Positions 23,291 through 34,134 of a stretch of 64,000 nt of DNA are shown piece by piece; the first letter of the stretch is position 1, and each line of letters starts with the position of its first letter. Origin of the DNA: Petaurus breviceps papuanus (Eukaryota; Chordata; Mammalia; Diprotodontia; Petauridae); assembly GCA_028583685.1 (NCBI GenBank), contig JAMXIF010000003.1, positions 55,165,860 to 55,229,859 on the forward strand, read 5' to 3'. Under the pieces are notes generated by a model. The model saw only the letters and a list, made by a program, of their open reading frames with translations. It was not told the origin of the DNA and made no database searches. The position numbers and the translations under genes were made by a program.

Positions 23291-23499
23291 GAAAGCAACG
23301 ATTATGGCAAAGAAGGGAAAAAAGGACAGTATAATTCACAGGAGAAGATAACAGGACAGAGAGACATAAGCAATATGTGTGGACTCCTTTACCTTGTTAC
23401 CTTGTTATGTCTATGTGTAGAAATCTGTAATCCTAAAATGGGAGAAACACGGTGAAGAATAGTCGGGCAAATTTAAAAGAAAGAAGGAACAGAAGTGAT

Positions 23500-23635
23500 A
23501 TCATGGATAGAATACCAGATCTCTTGGCTAATATGAAACAATGAATGTGGAATAGTGGGAATAACTCTGGATTATGAGTCAGAAGACAGGACCAGAGTTT
23601 AACTCTACAATTGCAAGGCATCTTTCAGAAGGTAT
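23500..23635 (+). mobile_element. MIR-like SINE remnant, weak
   Basis: 'ggaatagtgggaataactct' and 'gattatgagtcagaagacag' look like a MIR head. The body is too decayed to be sure. Confidence 0.4.
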
Positions 23636-23639
23636 AGTA

Positions 23640-24330
23640 AAGGATGTTAGAAGCTGTTTTTGGAATCTGGTTCAGAATAACTTGGAAGTACTGTTTGGTG
23701 AACTGTGGAAACTTTGGGAGAAAGCAATCCTGTCTTCTTAGAATTTATGATAGACGAGGAGGGGAAAGCTAAACAAGCCTAATATGAATTCAGTATCATA
23801 CATTTCAAAAAGTTCAAGGAAAAGTGGGATCCTGTCAGCTCAAGAGTGATGGAGACAATCAAGAAAATAACAGACAATATAGTCACAAATTATCCTATTG
23901 AGGAAAAAAAAAAGAAACTGATGTGACTACAAAAAGAACTCTCCAAGGAGGTCATAATTTAGAAGGTCATATTCAAAATATACAAAGAGGGGACTATAAA
24001 CAAGGATGAACCCCAAAGTGGCATGAGCCAGTAAGAATAATGAAGGAAAGGCTAAACCCACTATATAAACTGAAGACTGAAAAATGCTAAGATCAACAAA
24101 AAGGGCCTTTGTAGCAATTTGAAATGGAAAAAAAGTAACAATGAAGGGATAGGTCCACTTCTTGGGATATTTGGGATGATGGCAGCACATCACAGAGGGA
24201 TGGCAGAACTATTCAACTTGTTTTACCTTTTTCTATCTAGGAGAATGTTCCTCCGATGAGAGAGGTGATGCCAAGATAAGTAAAGAGAAATTAAAAGAGA
24301 AGTGAAGCAATTATAAAACTAACTTAACTA
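23640..24330 (+). mobile_element. CR1-clade LINE, endonuclease-RT linker region
   Basis: 'gggatcctgtcagctcaaga', 'gaagggataggtccacttct', 'gatggcagaactattcaact' match the part of CR1 ORF2 just before RT (remnant EGIGPL / MAELFN-type peptide). It has several stops, and is opposite in strand to the neighbouring 22,590-23,290 piece. Confidence 0.6.
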
Positions 24331-24490
24331 ACATCAATGAGTTCAAGTCATCTCATCCTGTGGAAGTACATTCTTGAGCAACTTACTTCTGCTCTTTGAG
24401 CCTCAGTTTCCCCATCCATCAAATGACAATGGTAATATTTGCCTAATCATTAAGCCTCCAGGAAGGTAAGTAATTATTTTATGAAGACGT
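24330..24490 (+). mobile_element. MIR SINE 3' half
   Basis: 'cttgagcaacttacttctgc' then 'gagcctcagtttccccatcc' is typical MIR body. Confidence 0.65.
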
Positions 24491-24649
24491 ATGGGTGCAT
24501 TCATATGGTGTCTATCTTCTCTGCTATTTTCTCTTGTGAATTATTAGATGAGCCCACTTTTGTTCTCTAGATGTTCTGGGTTGGTAAGCATAGTATCTGA
24601 ATTAGCAGGTATGTGGATGTGCTTCCCCTTCCCACTAATAGCATCTAAA

Positions 24650-24723
24650 GGATCTAATATATTGTATATTACATATATATAATATATATACTCTCTCTAT
24701 ATATTATATAGAGGATCTAATAT
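24650..24723 (+). repeat. AT-rich simple repeat inside a direct repeat
   Basis: An (AT)-rich palindromic tract flanked by direct copies of ggatctaatat at 24,650-24,660 and 24,713-24,723. It lies 37 bp upstream of the inverted duplication arm at 24,760. Confidence 0.85.
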
Positions 24724-24759
24724 CATGACTTGTTGGGAGTGGTAGTATTCCTTGGCCTT

Positions 24760-24879
24760 TTATTATTCAACAGAATCATTTTTGTGATGTTTTTAAAGTG
24801 GTAAGGATCACAGAGAAACAGTGCTGGCTACTGGTGAAAGATCCTTAATCCTGGTTTCCAATATAGTCTGAAATACTAA
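24760..24879 (+). repeat. Inverted duplication, left arm (120 bp)
   Basis: The reverse complement of 25,864-25,983 over 120 bases, with one mismatch visible (gatcctta against gatccta-a near the middle). The arms are separated by 984 bp. The copied text is a decayed antisense SINE that continues outside the right arm but not outside this one. This suggests that the left arm is the inserted copy. Confidence 0.93.
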
Positions 24880-25863
24880 CCCTATTCCCTTGTATACATT
24901 ATTCTGGACACCTTTCTCTCCTTCCCCCCCCACTTTCTCCATGCTTCTCCTTTTCCCTTACTAGGCCTTACTACTAACTAGATACGGGATCTTGGGGAAA
25001 TCATTTTACATCTCCTCTCAAAGTCTCATAAAATCAGCAAGTTGAGTGAAATGATTTCAAAGACTTCTTCCATCTCTAAAATTCTATGTCTTAGGCTTAT
25101 ATTTTCCTTTAGTCTTCCCTTAGCTTCTTCTCCCCCCCACCCCCCTCTACATCTTTTGACCATTTTCCTTCATTGACTGGCAAAGGGGAGAGAGGCACTT
25201 AGGGTTGGAGGTACTGGGAAGAATAGTTTTGGCTCCTTTTTTTTCTGGCCCTTTTAAGTACTGAGCCCAGGGCTTAATTCAGCTTGTTCCTCACTTTGCA
25301 GGATCAAGAGGATGAGAGGACCCTGGGGGCTGGGAATTAGGCCCACAGTTTGTATCCTGATATTAGTGAAAAAGTCAACTAGAGAAATTGTGCTGCTAAT
25401 ATTTCTTAGAAATGATATTATTAGCTTCTCTGACATATGATATAGTATTTACAATTATGGTAGGTATATTATAGGTATAATTGTAGGTATAAACCTATCT
25501 TTTTCAACTAGTCTTTTCTCATATGTTCCAAAGGAATGAAAATAATGTATTTTGCATACCATGATTTGGAAATTGGTTCATTTTTGTGTATACACAATTG
25601 GTCTGTGGAGTCTCAAGCTGCTCTCTTGATTAGAAATGGCAGGCATGAAGTTATGCAAACTTGTGACTAACTGAGGAGTTCCTGAAATATTGCTATTGAA
25701 GTAGGGGGAACAAAGGCCATGAGAGGCTGTTTGTAAATTACTTGCTCAGGATGGCTCAGCCTAGTTGTTCCATCTGTTTTTAATTAAGGTGCTACCTAGT
25801 TTAAAAGTGAGGCTAATTGTCGCACCAGAAGGTCAGTTGTCCTGCTCAAGGTCACACAGCAAA
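24880..25863. other. Spacer between the inverted arms
   Basis: 984 bp of mostly unique sequence, with a MIR 3' remnant near 24,985-25,090 ('gatcttggggaaatcatttt') and C-rich runs near 24,924 and 25,133. It contains no transposase-like frame, so the arms are not simply the ends of a coding DNA transposon. Confidence 0.6.
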
Positions 25864-25983
25864 TTAGTATTTCAGACTATATTGGAAACCAGGATTAAGG
25901 ATCTTTCACCAGTAGCCAGCACTGTTTCTCTGTGATCCTAACCACTTTAAAAACATCACAAAAATGATTCTGTTGAATAATAA
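25864..25983 (-). repeat. Inverted duplication, right arm (120 bp)
   Basis: Partner of 24,760-24,879. Immediately upstream 'gctcaaggtcacacagcaaa' continues the antisense SINE pattern into the arm, so this looks like the original location. Confidence 0.93.
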
Positions 25984-26029
25984 TGAAAAAATATACTGAA
26001 GATGATGACACATATTCCATTATCATCAT

Positions 26030-26230
26030 AGACCACAGATTTAAAGCAGAAAGAGACCTAAGGAGCCATTTAGTCTAATACCTTCATTTTACAGATGTGG
26101 AAACTGAGGCATAGCAACTATGACTTACCATAGTTCACACAGCTAATCACGGAACTCAAATTTTGCTTTTTTATGCATTCACTCTTGATTCCTAGTATAG
26201 TGCTCTTTCCAATACTCCACACTGCCTTGT
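26030..26230 (-). mobile_element. MIR3-like CORE-SINE
   Basis: 'tttaaagcagaaagagacct', 'cattttacagatgtggaaac', 'tagttcacacagctaatcac' in antisense order. Confidence 0.65.
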
Positions 26231-26268
26231 GAATCTTGCAAGAATCTCTGAACAGAAAGGTCTAGGCC

Positions 26269-26505
26269 AGGAGTTCATAACATTTTTTTTTTGTATCATG
26301 GGCTACTTTGGTAGTTTGATAAAGCCCATCCCTTCTCAGAATAATATTTTCTTGCTTACATTCATAATTGAGGGGAAAGTTGAATTTCAGTTAGAGGTTA
26401 ATGAAAATAAAGAGATATATTTTTTTCCACTCAAGTTCATGGACCTTCTGTAATCTATCTGTGAACCTCTTGGGAGTCCATGAACTCCAGGTTAAGAAAC
26501 TTTGA
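26269..26505. mobile_element. hAT-type MITE, third family
   Basis: Left end caggagttcataac with a T-run, 'gtatcatgggctactttggt', 'ccttctcagaataatatttt', then 'agttcatggacc' and right end 'ggttaagaaactttg', which complements the left. The target duplication is not clear. Same family as 21,712-21,850. Confidence 0.65.
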
Positions 26506-28030
26506 ACTGGGCTGAACAATATGGGAGGCTTTCATGTTTGCCCTAGAGTCTAAAAAGTTGATGTCTGACTCAGTTTTTCCCTTTAGGACCATGCCATAGA
26601 TGTAAGGTAGCTCCTTAACATTAGGATCGAAATGATTCATTGGTCAAGAAAACATTTGCTCAGGTCCCCGTCAACTGAAAATCTGTGTCCTGGACCTCCC
26701 TTCTTTGGTGCTGGAGGGTTCTCTTTAAAGAAGGAAACTTTACTGTCAAGTGTATAATTCCATTTCCTCCCCCTATGGAAATTTCACTTCAGGTTATAGT
26801 AAATTTTGGTTATGTCTCAAAAGGGAGTATTGAGGACAAGTATAACAGACGTTACTTGTAATTCTAGGATCTATAATACATTATCACACATGTAACATTA
26901 TATTTAACAAGTTCAACTTTATTACCACGAATGTATTAACATATCTTTGTGATATATGATAACATATATCATTTATGTTATCAGTTTGGATGCAATGAAG
27001 GAACCCTCTTAAAGTGGGCTAAGAACAAAGTAGGGGAAGCGCTTCCTCCAAAAATATAATAATGTGTTCACTTTGAATACGAAACCGTCCCATGACTCAA
27101 ACCCTTCCACACAAACTGCTCTGCAATAATTATCCCCAAGCATCCTGTTTGAGAGCCAGTGTTAGCTCCATACAGAACTTTCCTTCTATTTTTCAGCAAC
27201 ATAGTATGAGGCAAAGGCCAAGGGTTAAAGGCAGGATCTGTCCAAAGTGTTTTTTGAAGAGGCCTGTTCACCGATATTTTTGAAGTGGCAGAAAGGAAGC
27301 ACCGGGGCAGTGTCCTTCCTGTCTCTACTCAGCTTCCTGTATGCTTCCCTGATGGAATGTTAGTCAGCGGGACAGTTACAATTCATGCTAAGCCTCCCAC
27401 GCCATCCTCTGCCTGGCTTGGATTTTTTGAGTCTGTACTATCTGTCCTCTAGTCGGTCCGGCTTTCTGACTACATGGTGAGTGTACAGGTGGCAGAGGAA
27501 GTATGCGTGAGGCTCCTTGCTGTGATTCAGTCAGGGAGTATGAAGGCTGATAGACCCAACTTTGAATACACCTGTCTAATTAAATGGGAGCAGACAGGAT
27601 TGCATAACCCAGGAAGATTACAGTCTGTGAATGCCCCAGGATGAACCTTTTGTGGTTTAAAATTCAGAAACAACTATTTGCTTGCTGACTAATACATTTT
27701 TATTCACAAACACACACATAAACACACACATACACACAGAGCTCTAGTTCCCTTAATGATATATCCCCAATGTCATTTCACTTGTGCTACAGTGAAAACA
27801 CAAGCTCCCTGCACAGCAATTAGACATAAAAAAAAATAAACATCATACAAAGTTGCATATCCGACTTCCTGTCAAAGTGGTAAACCTTAGGAGACGATAT
27901 TTATTTTGGTGGTGCTGCTTTTGCTCAAAATATGTTCTAAACTCTTAGAAATCAGATTCTGAGTTATGTTATGAGCCATCAGAGAAATTCAGTTTCATTA
28001 TTTTATGGGGCCTATTTTTTTAACTTGCTT
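26506..28030. other. Repeat-poor stretch; candidate conserved block near 27.3-27.7 kb
   Basis: No transposon is recognised except CA-type simple sequence near 27,705-27,740. 27,355-27,680 has balanced composition, an E-box (cacctg) next to 'tctaattaaatggg', and no repeat similarity. No exon is supported. Confidence 0.4.
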
Positions 28031-28190
28031 GGAAACGAGGAAAGAGCATCATCCTTGTAGTCATAGGACCTAGATTTTTAATACCAGCTCTACCACTTCC
28101 TAGCTATGTGACCTCAGGAAATTAATTGGATTTCTCTGGATCTCACTTTCTTCATCTGCAAAATTAGGGGTTGGGATCTGTGTTCTCTTT
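28030..28190 (+). mobile_element. MIR SINE
   Basis: 'agcatcatccttgtagtcat', 'cttcctagctatgtgacctc', 'cactttcttcatctgcaaaa' in MIR order. Confidence 0.7.
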
Positions 28191-28196
28191 AATACG

Positions 28197-28425
28197 TTTT
28201 TGTTTATTTCAATAAATATTTACCAATTACATATAAAAATTTTTAGTTTTCATTTTTAAAAATTTTGAGTTCAAAATTCTATCCTTCCCTCTGGCCCCTT
28301 CCCTACCACTGGAAAGACAAGCAATAAGATATCAATTATACATGTGAAGTCATGAAAATGTATTTTCATATTAGCCATGTTGCAAAAGAAAACACACAAA
28401 CAAGAAAAATAACAAAAGTAAATTT
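28197..28425 (-). mobile_element. Marsupial L1 3' UTR fragment
   Basis: 'caattacatataaaaatttt', 'gagttcaaaattctatcctt', 'gatatcaattatacatgtga', 'catattagccatgttgcaaa' is the antisense of the marsupial L1 3' end. Confidence 0.7.
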
Positions 28426-28429
28426 AACC

Positions 28430-29250
28430 TTTTTTGACTGCCTTCTCTCCTACTGCAGAATCTTCATCATCTTGATCTCTCTGCAGCCCATGACACTGTC
28501 AACTGCCTTCTTCTCCTTGAAACTCTCTTCTCTCTGGTTTTTCGGAACACTACGCTGTTAAATCTCCTCCTTTCTGATCCCGCGTCCTTTGGTGGATGTT
28601 TATGCAAGACCAATCTACTAATCATGGGGATCCCATGGAGCACTGTCCTGGGCTTTGACAGCTGAATAGAGAATGGAGTAGAGTGGGGAGAGACTTGAAA
28701 CAGTCTATTCCAGTAGTCCAAGTGAGGAGAGATGAGGACCTGTGCGAGGGTGGCAGCAGTGTCAGAGGAGAGAAAGAGGCATTTTTGAGAGATGCTGCAA
28801 AAGTGAAATCTCCAGGCCTTGGAAAGATTGACTGTGTGTGTGTGTGTGGGGGGGGGGGGGAGGGTAAAACATGAACCTCTTCTCCCTCTATACCATTTCA
28901 CTTATTGATCTTATCAGTCCCCATGAATATCATCTCTATGCTGATCATTCTTAAATCTTTTTATCCAGCCCTAATCTCTCTGCTAGTCTCACATCTCCAG
29001 CTGCCGACACCTCAAACTCAACATATAAAAAAATGAATTAACTGTCTTTCTCCCCGATCTTCACCCTTCCAGACGACCCTATTACTATCTAAGGCAGCAC
29101 TGTCCTACCAATCCCCCAGCTATGCAACCTAGGTATAGTTCTTGACAGCTCACTATGTTTTGTTCCCTGTATCCAATTTTTTCAAGACTTGGAGATTTCA
29201 CTTCTGCAATGTCTCAAACATACCTCCTTCTATGCTTTGATGTTGCTGCC
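28430..29250 (+). mobile_element. L2-clade LINE with RT remnant and an inverted inner copy
   Basis: 28,470 reads HLDLSAAHDTVNCLLL (RT motif DLSAAFDTVDH). 28,905-28,960 reads as a decayed YADD region, followed by text matching the RT C-terminal side. 28,632-28,870 is a block homologous to the plus strand of 4,690-4,720 and 5,345-5,450, i.e. reversed relative to its host element. It ends in a (TG)n/(G)n tract at 28,831-28,862. Frames on either strand here are remnants or shadows. Confidence 0.6.
28831..28862 (+). repeat. (TG)n microsatellite followed by a G-run
   Basis: Dinucleotide TG repeats pass directly into an uninterrupted G homopolymer. Confidence 0.9.
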
Positions 29251-29274
29251 ACCTTAGTACAGGCCTCTCTGATT

Positions 29275-29385
29275 TCCAAGGAAAGTTGACTGCAGGTAAG
29301 TGTTTTACAGTGCAAAGGGCGCTGGTTCTAGAGGCAGAGGACCTAGGTTCAAATCTAATCTCTGAATTCAAATCAAAGAGGGATG
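29275..29385 (+). mobile_element. MIR/tRNA-SINE head fragment
   Basis: 'cagtgcaaagggcgctggtt' and 'ggacctaggttcaaatctaa' resemble a SINE head with box B. Confidence 0.5.
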
Positions 29386-29469
29386 GCAATAAGAGTTTTA
29401 GAGGATCTAGATAGCCTATCTCATGTATTTTTCACAAAATAAAACCAACCTCAAATATGAAGAAAGGCA

Positions 29470-29566
29470 TTTTCTTTTTTTTATATTCTATTGTATTTTT
29501 ACTTTGTTAAATATTTCCTGATTACATATTAATCTGGTTCAGAACACTGGGGAGTATTGTAGGCCT
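29470..29566. mobile_element. hAT-type MITE fragment, second family
   Basis: 'tttcctgattacatattaat', 'ctggttcagaacactgggga', 'gtattgtaggcctc' correspond to the reverse complement of the internal part of 6,535-6,758. Confidence 0.55.
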
Positions 29567-29770
29567 CTGGGCATCAATGGTGGAGTGTACAGGGTATCGG
29601 ATTTGAAGTCAGGAAGACCTGGGTTCAGGTCTAGCTCAGATACTTAACAACTGTGTGACCCTGCATAAATCATTTAACCTTACCATGCCTCAGTTTCCTC
29701 ATCTGTAAAATGAAGGTGTTGAACTAAAAAGCCTCTAAAGTCCTTTCCAACTTAAAAACCCATAAGACAT
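29567..29770 (+). mobile_element. THER1/MIR SINE, near complete
   Basis: 'gatttgaagtcaggaagacc', 'acaactgtgtgaccctgcat', 'ctcagtttcctcatctgtaa', 'aaagtcctttccaactt' in order. Confidence 0.8.
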
Positions 29771-29869
29771 TAATAAAATTAGAATACTGGAATAAAATTA
29801 GACATTCAAGCACTATTACAAATTCAAATGTTAGTACAACAAAAAATAAGCATTTTCATAGAATATTGC

Positions 29870-30040
29870 AAAAATGGTGATAGGAGGTAAGTTGGAAACC
29901 ATTTAGTCTGATTCCTATTTTTGCAAATGAGAAAATTAAATTCAAGTAACATGAGATACTCAAATTCTCAATGTGAGTGCTCAAGTTACACATGAGTAGA
30001 GTCAGGGTTTAATGCCATTTAAAAGCCATCTTCTCTATAT
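29870..30040 (-). mobile_element. MIR3-like CORE-SINE, weak
   Basis: 'ggaaaccatttagtctgatt' and 'tttgcaaatgagaaaattaa' follow the antisense MIR3-like pattern. Decayed. Confidence 0.45.
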
Positions 30041-30590
30041 AATCAGAAGAAATTATATTACTAAAGTCAGAGGCAGAAAAATTTGATTTTATCTGTGAAT
30101 TTTTGAACCAATCCTAGCTGGAATAAGGGGAAAACAGCCAATCCAATAATGTCCTTAACAATCTTCAAGTGATATGATGACGATACTGATTTTCCAAAAC
30201 AAATTTAAGTCTATTTCAATCAGACTAGCTGGTGCTTTGTACTTGTCTATCATGGAATTTTAAAGTTAGCAAAGACCATAATCCAAGCAACCCTAGTCAT
30301 CTAACCCCTTCTTGCCACTTCTAGCAACAATGAATAAATTACTTTATAAAGTAGGATGTTCAATAATTGAACAGCTCTAATTGACAAAAAAATTGTTTGT
30401 TCCATGATATAATTCTCAAATCAGTTGATTGGTTTTAGAATCTAAAATACATTATAAATTTGTCTTGTCATTCAATGTAGCATTTTGAAATGAAATGACA
30501 GTTAATGATAAACATTTCAAATGGACATGCTTCCAAAAGTTTTATTAGAGTTCAATGATATATGGAATATAGCTAAAGATTATATAGATG
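30041..30590. other. No recognised feature
   Basis: AT-rich unique sequence with no element or gene that I can support. Confidence 0.4.
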
Positions 30591-30594
30591 GGAA

Positions 30595-31290
30595 ACATGG
30601 TTTCATTGAAAGATCATGAGAGTAGGAGTTAGAAAATGTCATTCTATTCTCAGCTCTACTTTTTACTAACCATATGACCTTAGGGAAGTAATTTCATCTT
30701 GTAGTACCAACAGCGACAGTAAATATGCTAGCATAGTTCTCAATCACAAAATATAATAGACTCTCCATGTGGAAGACAGAAGCATAACATTCATTCAGAC
30801 ACCAGAAAACCAAATCCCCAAACAAGAAAGCTGAATCCATTATAGTAGCAAAGAAGTTAATACACCATAACACCACAGAGAACTACACCATCCTTTAGCC
30901 TTCCTACAAACAAACACTTACAAGCCTAACTGTCTCCCTGGGTGTGTCCCCCCCCTCCCCAACTCCAGCTCTAACTGCTTTGACTCCCAGCTTCCTGTGG
31001 GTTCTGCTCTATCCTTCAGCAAACTCCTCTCATGATAGGTTCCATGTGATTACATTCAGCCTGTTTCAGGACAGGGAAGATCTTCAAATCAGGGAAGGTC
31101 TTCAAATTTCCTTAGGCTTATTAAGGGGCAGGGAAGATCTTCAAATTCCCATTCCCATTACACATCTCTGAACTTTAGCTCCTATAGTTGTAAAATTGGG
31201 ATAATAATACCCATTCTCTCTATTTTATAGGGTTATTGTCAGGATCAAATGAAATAATTTATATGAGCTTTGAAAACTAGAAAATTCTAT
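30595..31290 (+). mobile_element. MIR/THER1 SINE split by a solo LTR
   Basis: Left: 'ctattctcagctctactttt', 'catatgaccttagggaagta'. Right (from 31,163): 'catctctgaactttagctcc', 'tatttt...agggttattgtcaggatc'. The two parts join as one MIR once the LTR at 30,700-31,162 is removed. Confidence 0.75.
30700..31162. mobile_element. Solo LTR, family B, exact ends (fossil)
   Basis: 463 bp from TGTAGTACC to CCATTACA with TG/CA ends. It is flanked by a perfect 5 bp duplication, catct, at 30,695-30,699 and 31,163-31,167, inside a MIR. A short motif near 'cagggaagatcttcaaat' occurs three times close to the right end (31,073, 31,092, 31,129). A 5 bp duplication fits several ERV classes. No internal retroviral region is present. 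Age: younger than the MIR it sits in. Confidence 0.8.
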
Positions 31291-31302
31291 ATAAATGTAC
31301 AA

Positions 31303-31390
31303 CACTCCCTTTTTCTTTCCTTCCTTCCTTCGTTCCTCCCTTCGTTCGTTCGTTCCTTCCTTCCTTCCTTCTTCCCTTCCTTCCTTTCTA
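31303..31390 (+). repeat. (TTCC/TTCG)n tetranucleotide repeat
   Basis: About 85 bp of TTCC units with interspersed TTCG variants, giving CpGs inside a pyrimidine tract. The 98-codon frame across it is a low-complexity artefact. Confidence 0.9.
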
Positions 31391-31850
31391 GAATACACAG
31401 AATGTTGTCTTTGGTTCAGAGGTTCAGAACACTATGGTGGAAAGACTGTGGAGCTGGTTTTCAGGAAAATTTGACTGATGCTGATTTTACTATGCAACCT
31501 TGGGCAAGTCACTTAAACTTTTTGAGTTTTGATTTTTCATCTATTAAGGGGGGGAGAGGTGGTTAATAATAGCAACAACAAAAAAAAACAGCAATTTAAC
31601 TGATTTAGAATCTGTTCTTCTATTTGGCATTCAGTTTTGACTGAGTAGAGAGAATAACAAAAAAACAAAACTTTTACCTTTCCAGAGCAGAGCAAAGCAA
31701 AGCAGAGGCTTTTTAATTTTTTAAATCATTTTAATGTTATTGGTAAAGATATTCATGAGTTCATTAAATTTATAGCAATGCTTTAAGGTATAAGAAAATG
31801 CTTTCCTTAAATTAGCTCTAGTAGGTAAACAGTGGACTCACCATTCCTAT
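31391..31850. other. MIR body remnant, otherwise unassigned
   Basis: 'tatgcaaccttgggcaagtc' near 31,491 is a MIR core remnant. Nothing else is recognised. Confidence 0.4.
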
Positions 31851-31950
31851 ATAATCCTAGAACTGGAAGGGATCTCAAAAGGTATCTAGTTCATCCCACA
31901 CTTGGACAGGAATCCCTTCTACAATATGCATGACAAGTATCAGACACAAG
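31851..31950 (-). mobile_element. CR1-clade LINE extreme 3' fragment
   Basis: 'aactggaagggatctcaaaa', 'atctagttcatcccacactt', 'ggacaggaatcccttctaca' match the antisense CR1 3' end, also seen at 42,255. Confidence 0.6.
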
Positions 31951-32714
31951 ATTTTGGTTTCTTGACCTTTGCTCTTTCTATACTGTCTTATCAACTTAGC
32001 AATTGTGTTTCAGTTGATCCCTCTATGACAATTAATTTTTTAATTGTTAAAGAATTGAAAAAATATAATTCAGTCTTTGAATGAATAAAGTCTATGGTTC
32101 TTAAAGACTCATCATTCCTAAGTACTGATATAATAATGTCAAGAAAATATTTTTAAGCAATCTTTAAATTATAAAATTTAAAGAAATTTCAACTTGAATT
32201 AACAGTATTTTCCCCTCAACTATAGAATGGAAGCACAGACATATAGACTCAGACTAAGAGGAAAGTAAAATTTCCTGCTAGAGGATGATTTATTGGGCGT
32301 CCCATGGGTCAGCCTGCCTGTGGCTAATGGCTTAGCATTCCTCTTTGCTTAAGGTGATAATTTATCTAGACCAGTTAATAGCCCATGGTCCTATAAAATG
32401 GCTGGATTGGGATTTTAACCTCATCCCATGAAGACTCTGAAGAGAGGCCCTTGGTTCACAATTGGGGGGATTTGTATGATTTTCTCTGTGTCCATATGTT
32501 GGTGTTCATTCCCTGATGTGAACCTAACCAGCTAGTTTACCTGAACAGGTTTGATGAAGGAGCAGAAGAAGCACAAGCGTTTTTCTATTTTCCCAATAAG
32601 CTCTAATTCACTTTTTAAGCCACTTGTGACCATTTCAATGACTTGGGGACAAAGTGTCTGATATCAGCATGAAATTCCATTTACAAATGTAGCTTCATTC
32701 TTTTGCCTTTTCTA
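31951..32714. other. No recognised feature
   Basis: Unique-looking. The 32,270-32,680 part has balanced composition and could be conserved non-coding DNA. No frame is convincing. Confidence 0.35.
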
Positions 32715-33105
32715 CTTAAGATCACAAGATTTAAAGCTGGAAGGAAACTTAGAGATCATCTAAATATAAGTTGATATCACAGGATTTAGAGTGATAAAAA
32801 GTGTAGATAGATCTAGATGAAAGTCCTGATTTTAAAGAACAAACTGATGCCTAAGAGAGGCTTAAGAGGCTTGACTGGCTAAGATGATATTTTAATTTCA
32901 TTGTCCTGACTTCAAATCCAGTGTTTGGATTTTTTTCCCCCTACAACATATTTTCTAGTCCCTTTCTTTTACAAATTAGGAAAATGAGGCTCAGGAAGGT
33001 TAAGAAAATTACTTAGACAGATAGTAAGTGTTCAGAATTAAGTGTTATGAATTCAGGATTCCAACTTTACCCTCTGATTACAAACTATGGTTCTGTCTCT
33101 CATAC
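32715..33105 (-). mobile_element. Two MIR3-like CORE-SINE fragments in tandem
   Basis: First 'cacaagatttaaagctggaa' to 'gacttcaaatccagtgtttg'. Second 'ttttacaaattaggaaaatg' to 'attcaggattccaactttac'. Both antisense and decayed. Confidence 0.5.
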
Positions 33106-33506
33106 CATGATACTTTGTTCTTTTCATTTTATTCATTTAAAAAATTTAAAAATAGTCTTGATCACCTTTCTTGCCTTCTTTTCAGAGATGGGGTGAGTAT
33201 GGGCACCTGGTGTCATATATTTAATGTATTGGTTAGTTTTATAATTTTTTTTCTTCTTTTCCATTATTATTTGTTATAGGTAGCAGTGAACTTTCTGCTG
33301 CCTTGCAGAGAGGAAAAGAAGGACATATTAGAAAATATAGGTGATGTAAATACTAAAGATATCAATAAAATTTATTTAAAAAATAAAAAAAGAACCTTGG
33401 TGAGAAGAAAAGGAAGTGGGCTGTTAATGTAGCAAAAGTGATAGATAAAAGATGTACAGCCTAAGTGATCCACTAATACTTATAGAATATAAAAAGACAT
33501 GATGGA
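33106..33506. other. No recognised feature
   Basis: AT-rich, including an A-rich run near 33,365-33,395. Nothing named. Confidence 0.4.
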
Positions 33507-33651
33507 GGGCAGCCAGGTGGCACAGTAAGAGCACTGGCCCTGGAGTCGGGAGACCGGGGAGCGGTTCCGGCCTCATATACTAAGCACCCACACAAAATAA
33601 CTGGCAGTGTAACCTTGAGCAAGTTACTTAACCCCAATTTCTTAAAAAAAT
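33507..33651 (+). mobile_element. A-tailed tRNA SINE (WSINE1/SINE1-like)
   Basis: Head 'gggcagccaggtggcacagt', box-B-like 'gagcggttccggcc', end 'cttaaccccaatttctt' plus A-tail. Flanked by an imperfect duplication of about 15 bp (aaaagacatgatgga / gaaagacctgatggg). The A-tail and long duplication indicate L1-type mobilisation. Confidence 0.85.
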
Positions 33652-34134
33652 GAAAGACCTGATGGGGAGCCACTGACATGCCTGCTAGATATTTTAATGG
33701 GGTATTTACCAGAGGTATTGAATAAGAATCCCATGGGATGAGGGGTAGCTGGATTGATACACAGAGGGGTAGATACACAGGCACATTAATGAGATCTTTG
33801 GTACATGTAATCATTGAAGGAATCATATAAACATTAATTATAATTATTCATGCAGTTACAATCTCTTTTTAAAAAATTATATTTAATTTATGGAATAAAA
33901 CAAGCATTTCTGTAATGTGGTACAATAAAAAAGATGAATGTAAATGAAACTGCAAATCTGATATTCACAACTTGCTATTTCTTTCAAATATATAACAAAA
34001 TTATCACATAAATTTCTTTTTTTTCTCCCCCTAGCCCTAGAGATGGCTACCCTACACAAATATGTATGTATATGTATGTATGAACAACACATGAAATTAT
34101 TCTATACATACTTCTATTTATAAGTTCTTTTTCT

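Noticed and set aside
24760-25983. DNA transposon with 120 bp terminal inverted repeats
   Set aside because: The spacer has no transposase-like sequence. The right arm continues into a SINE beyond its edge, and no target duplication flanks the pair.
28467-28901. 144-codon minus-strand frame
   Set aside because: It is antisense to an L2-clade reverse transcriptase remnant, so a shadow.
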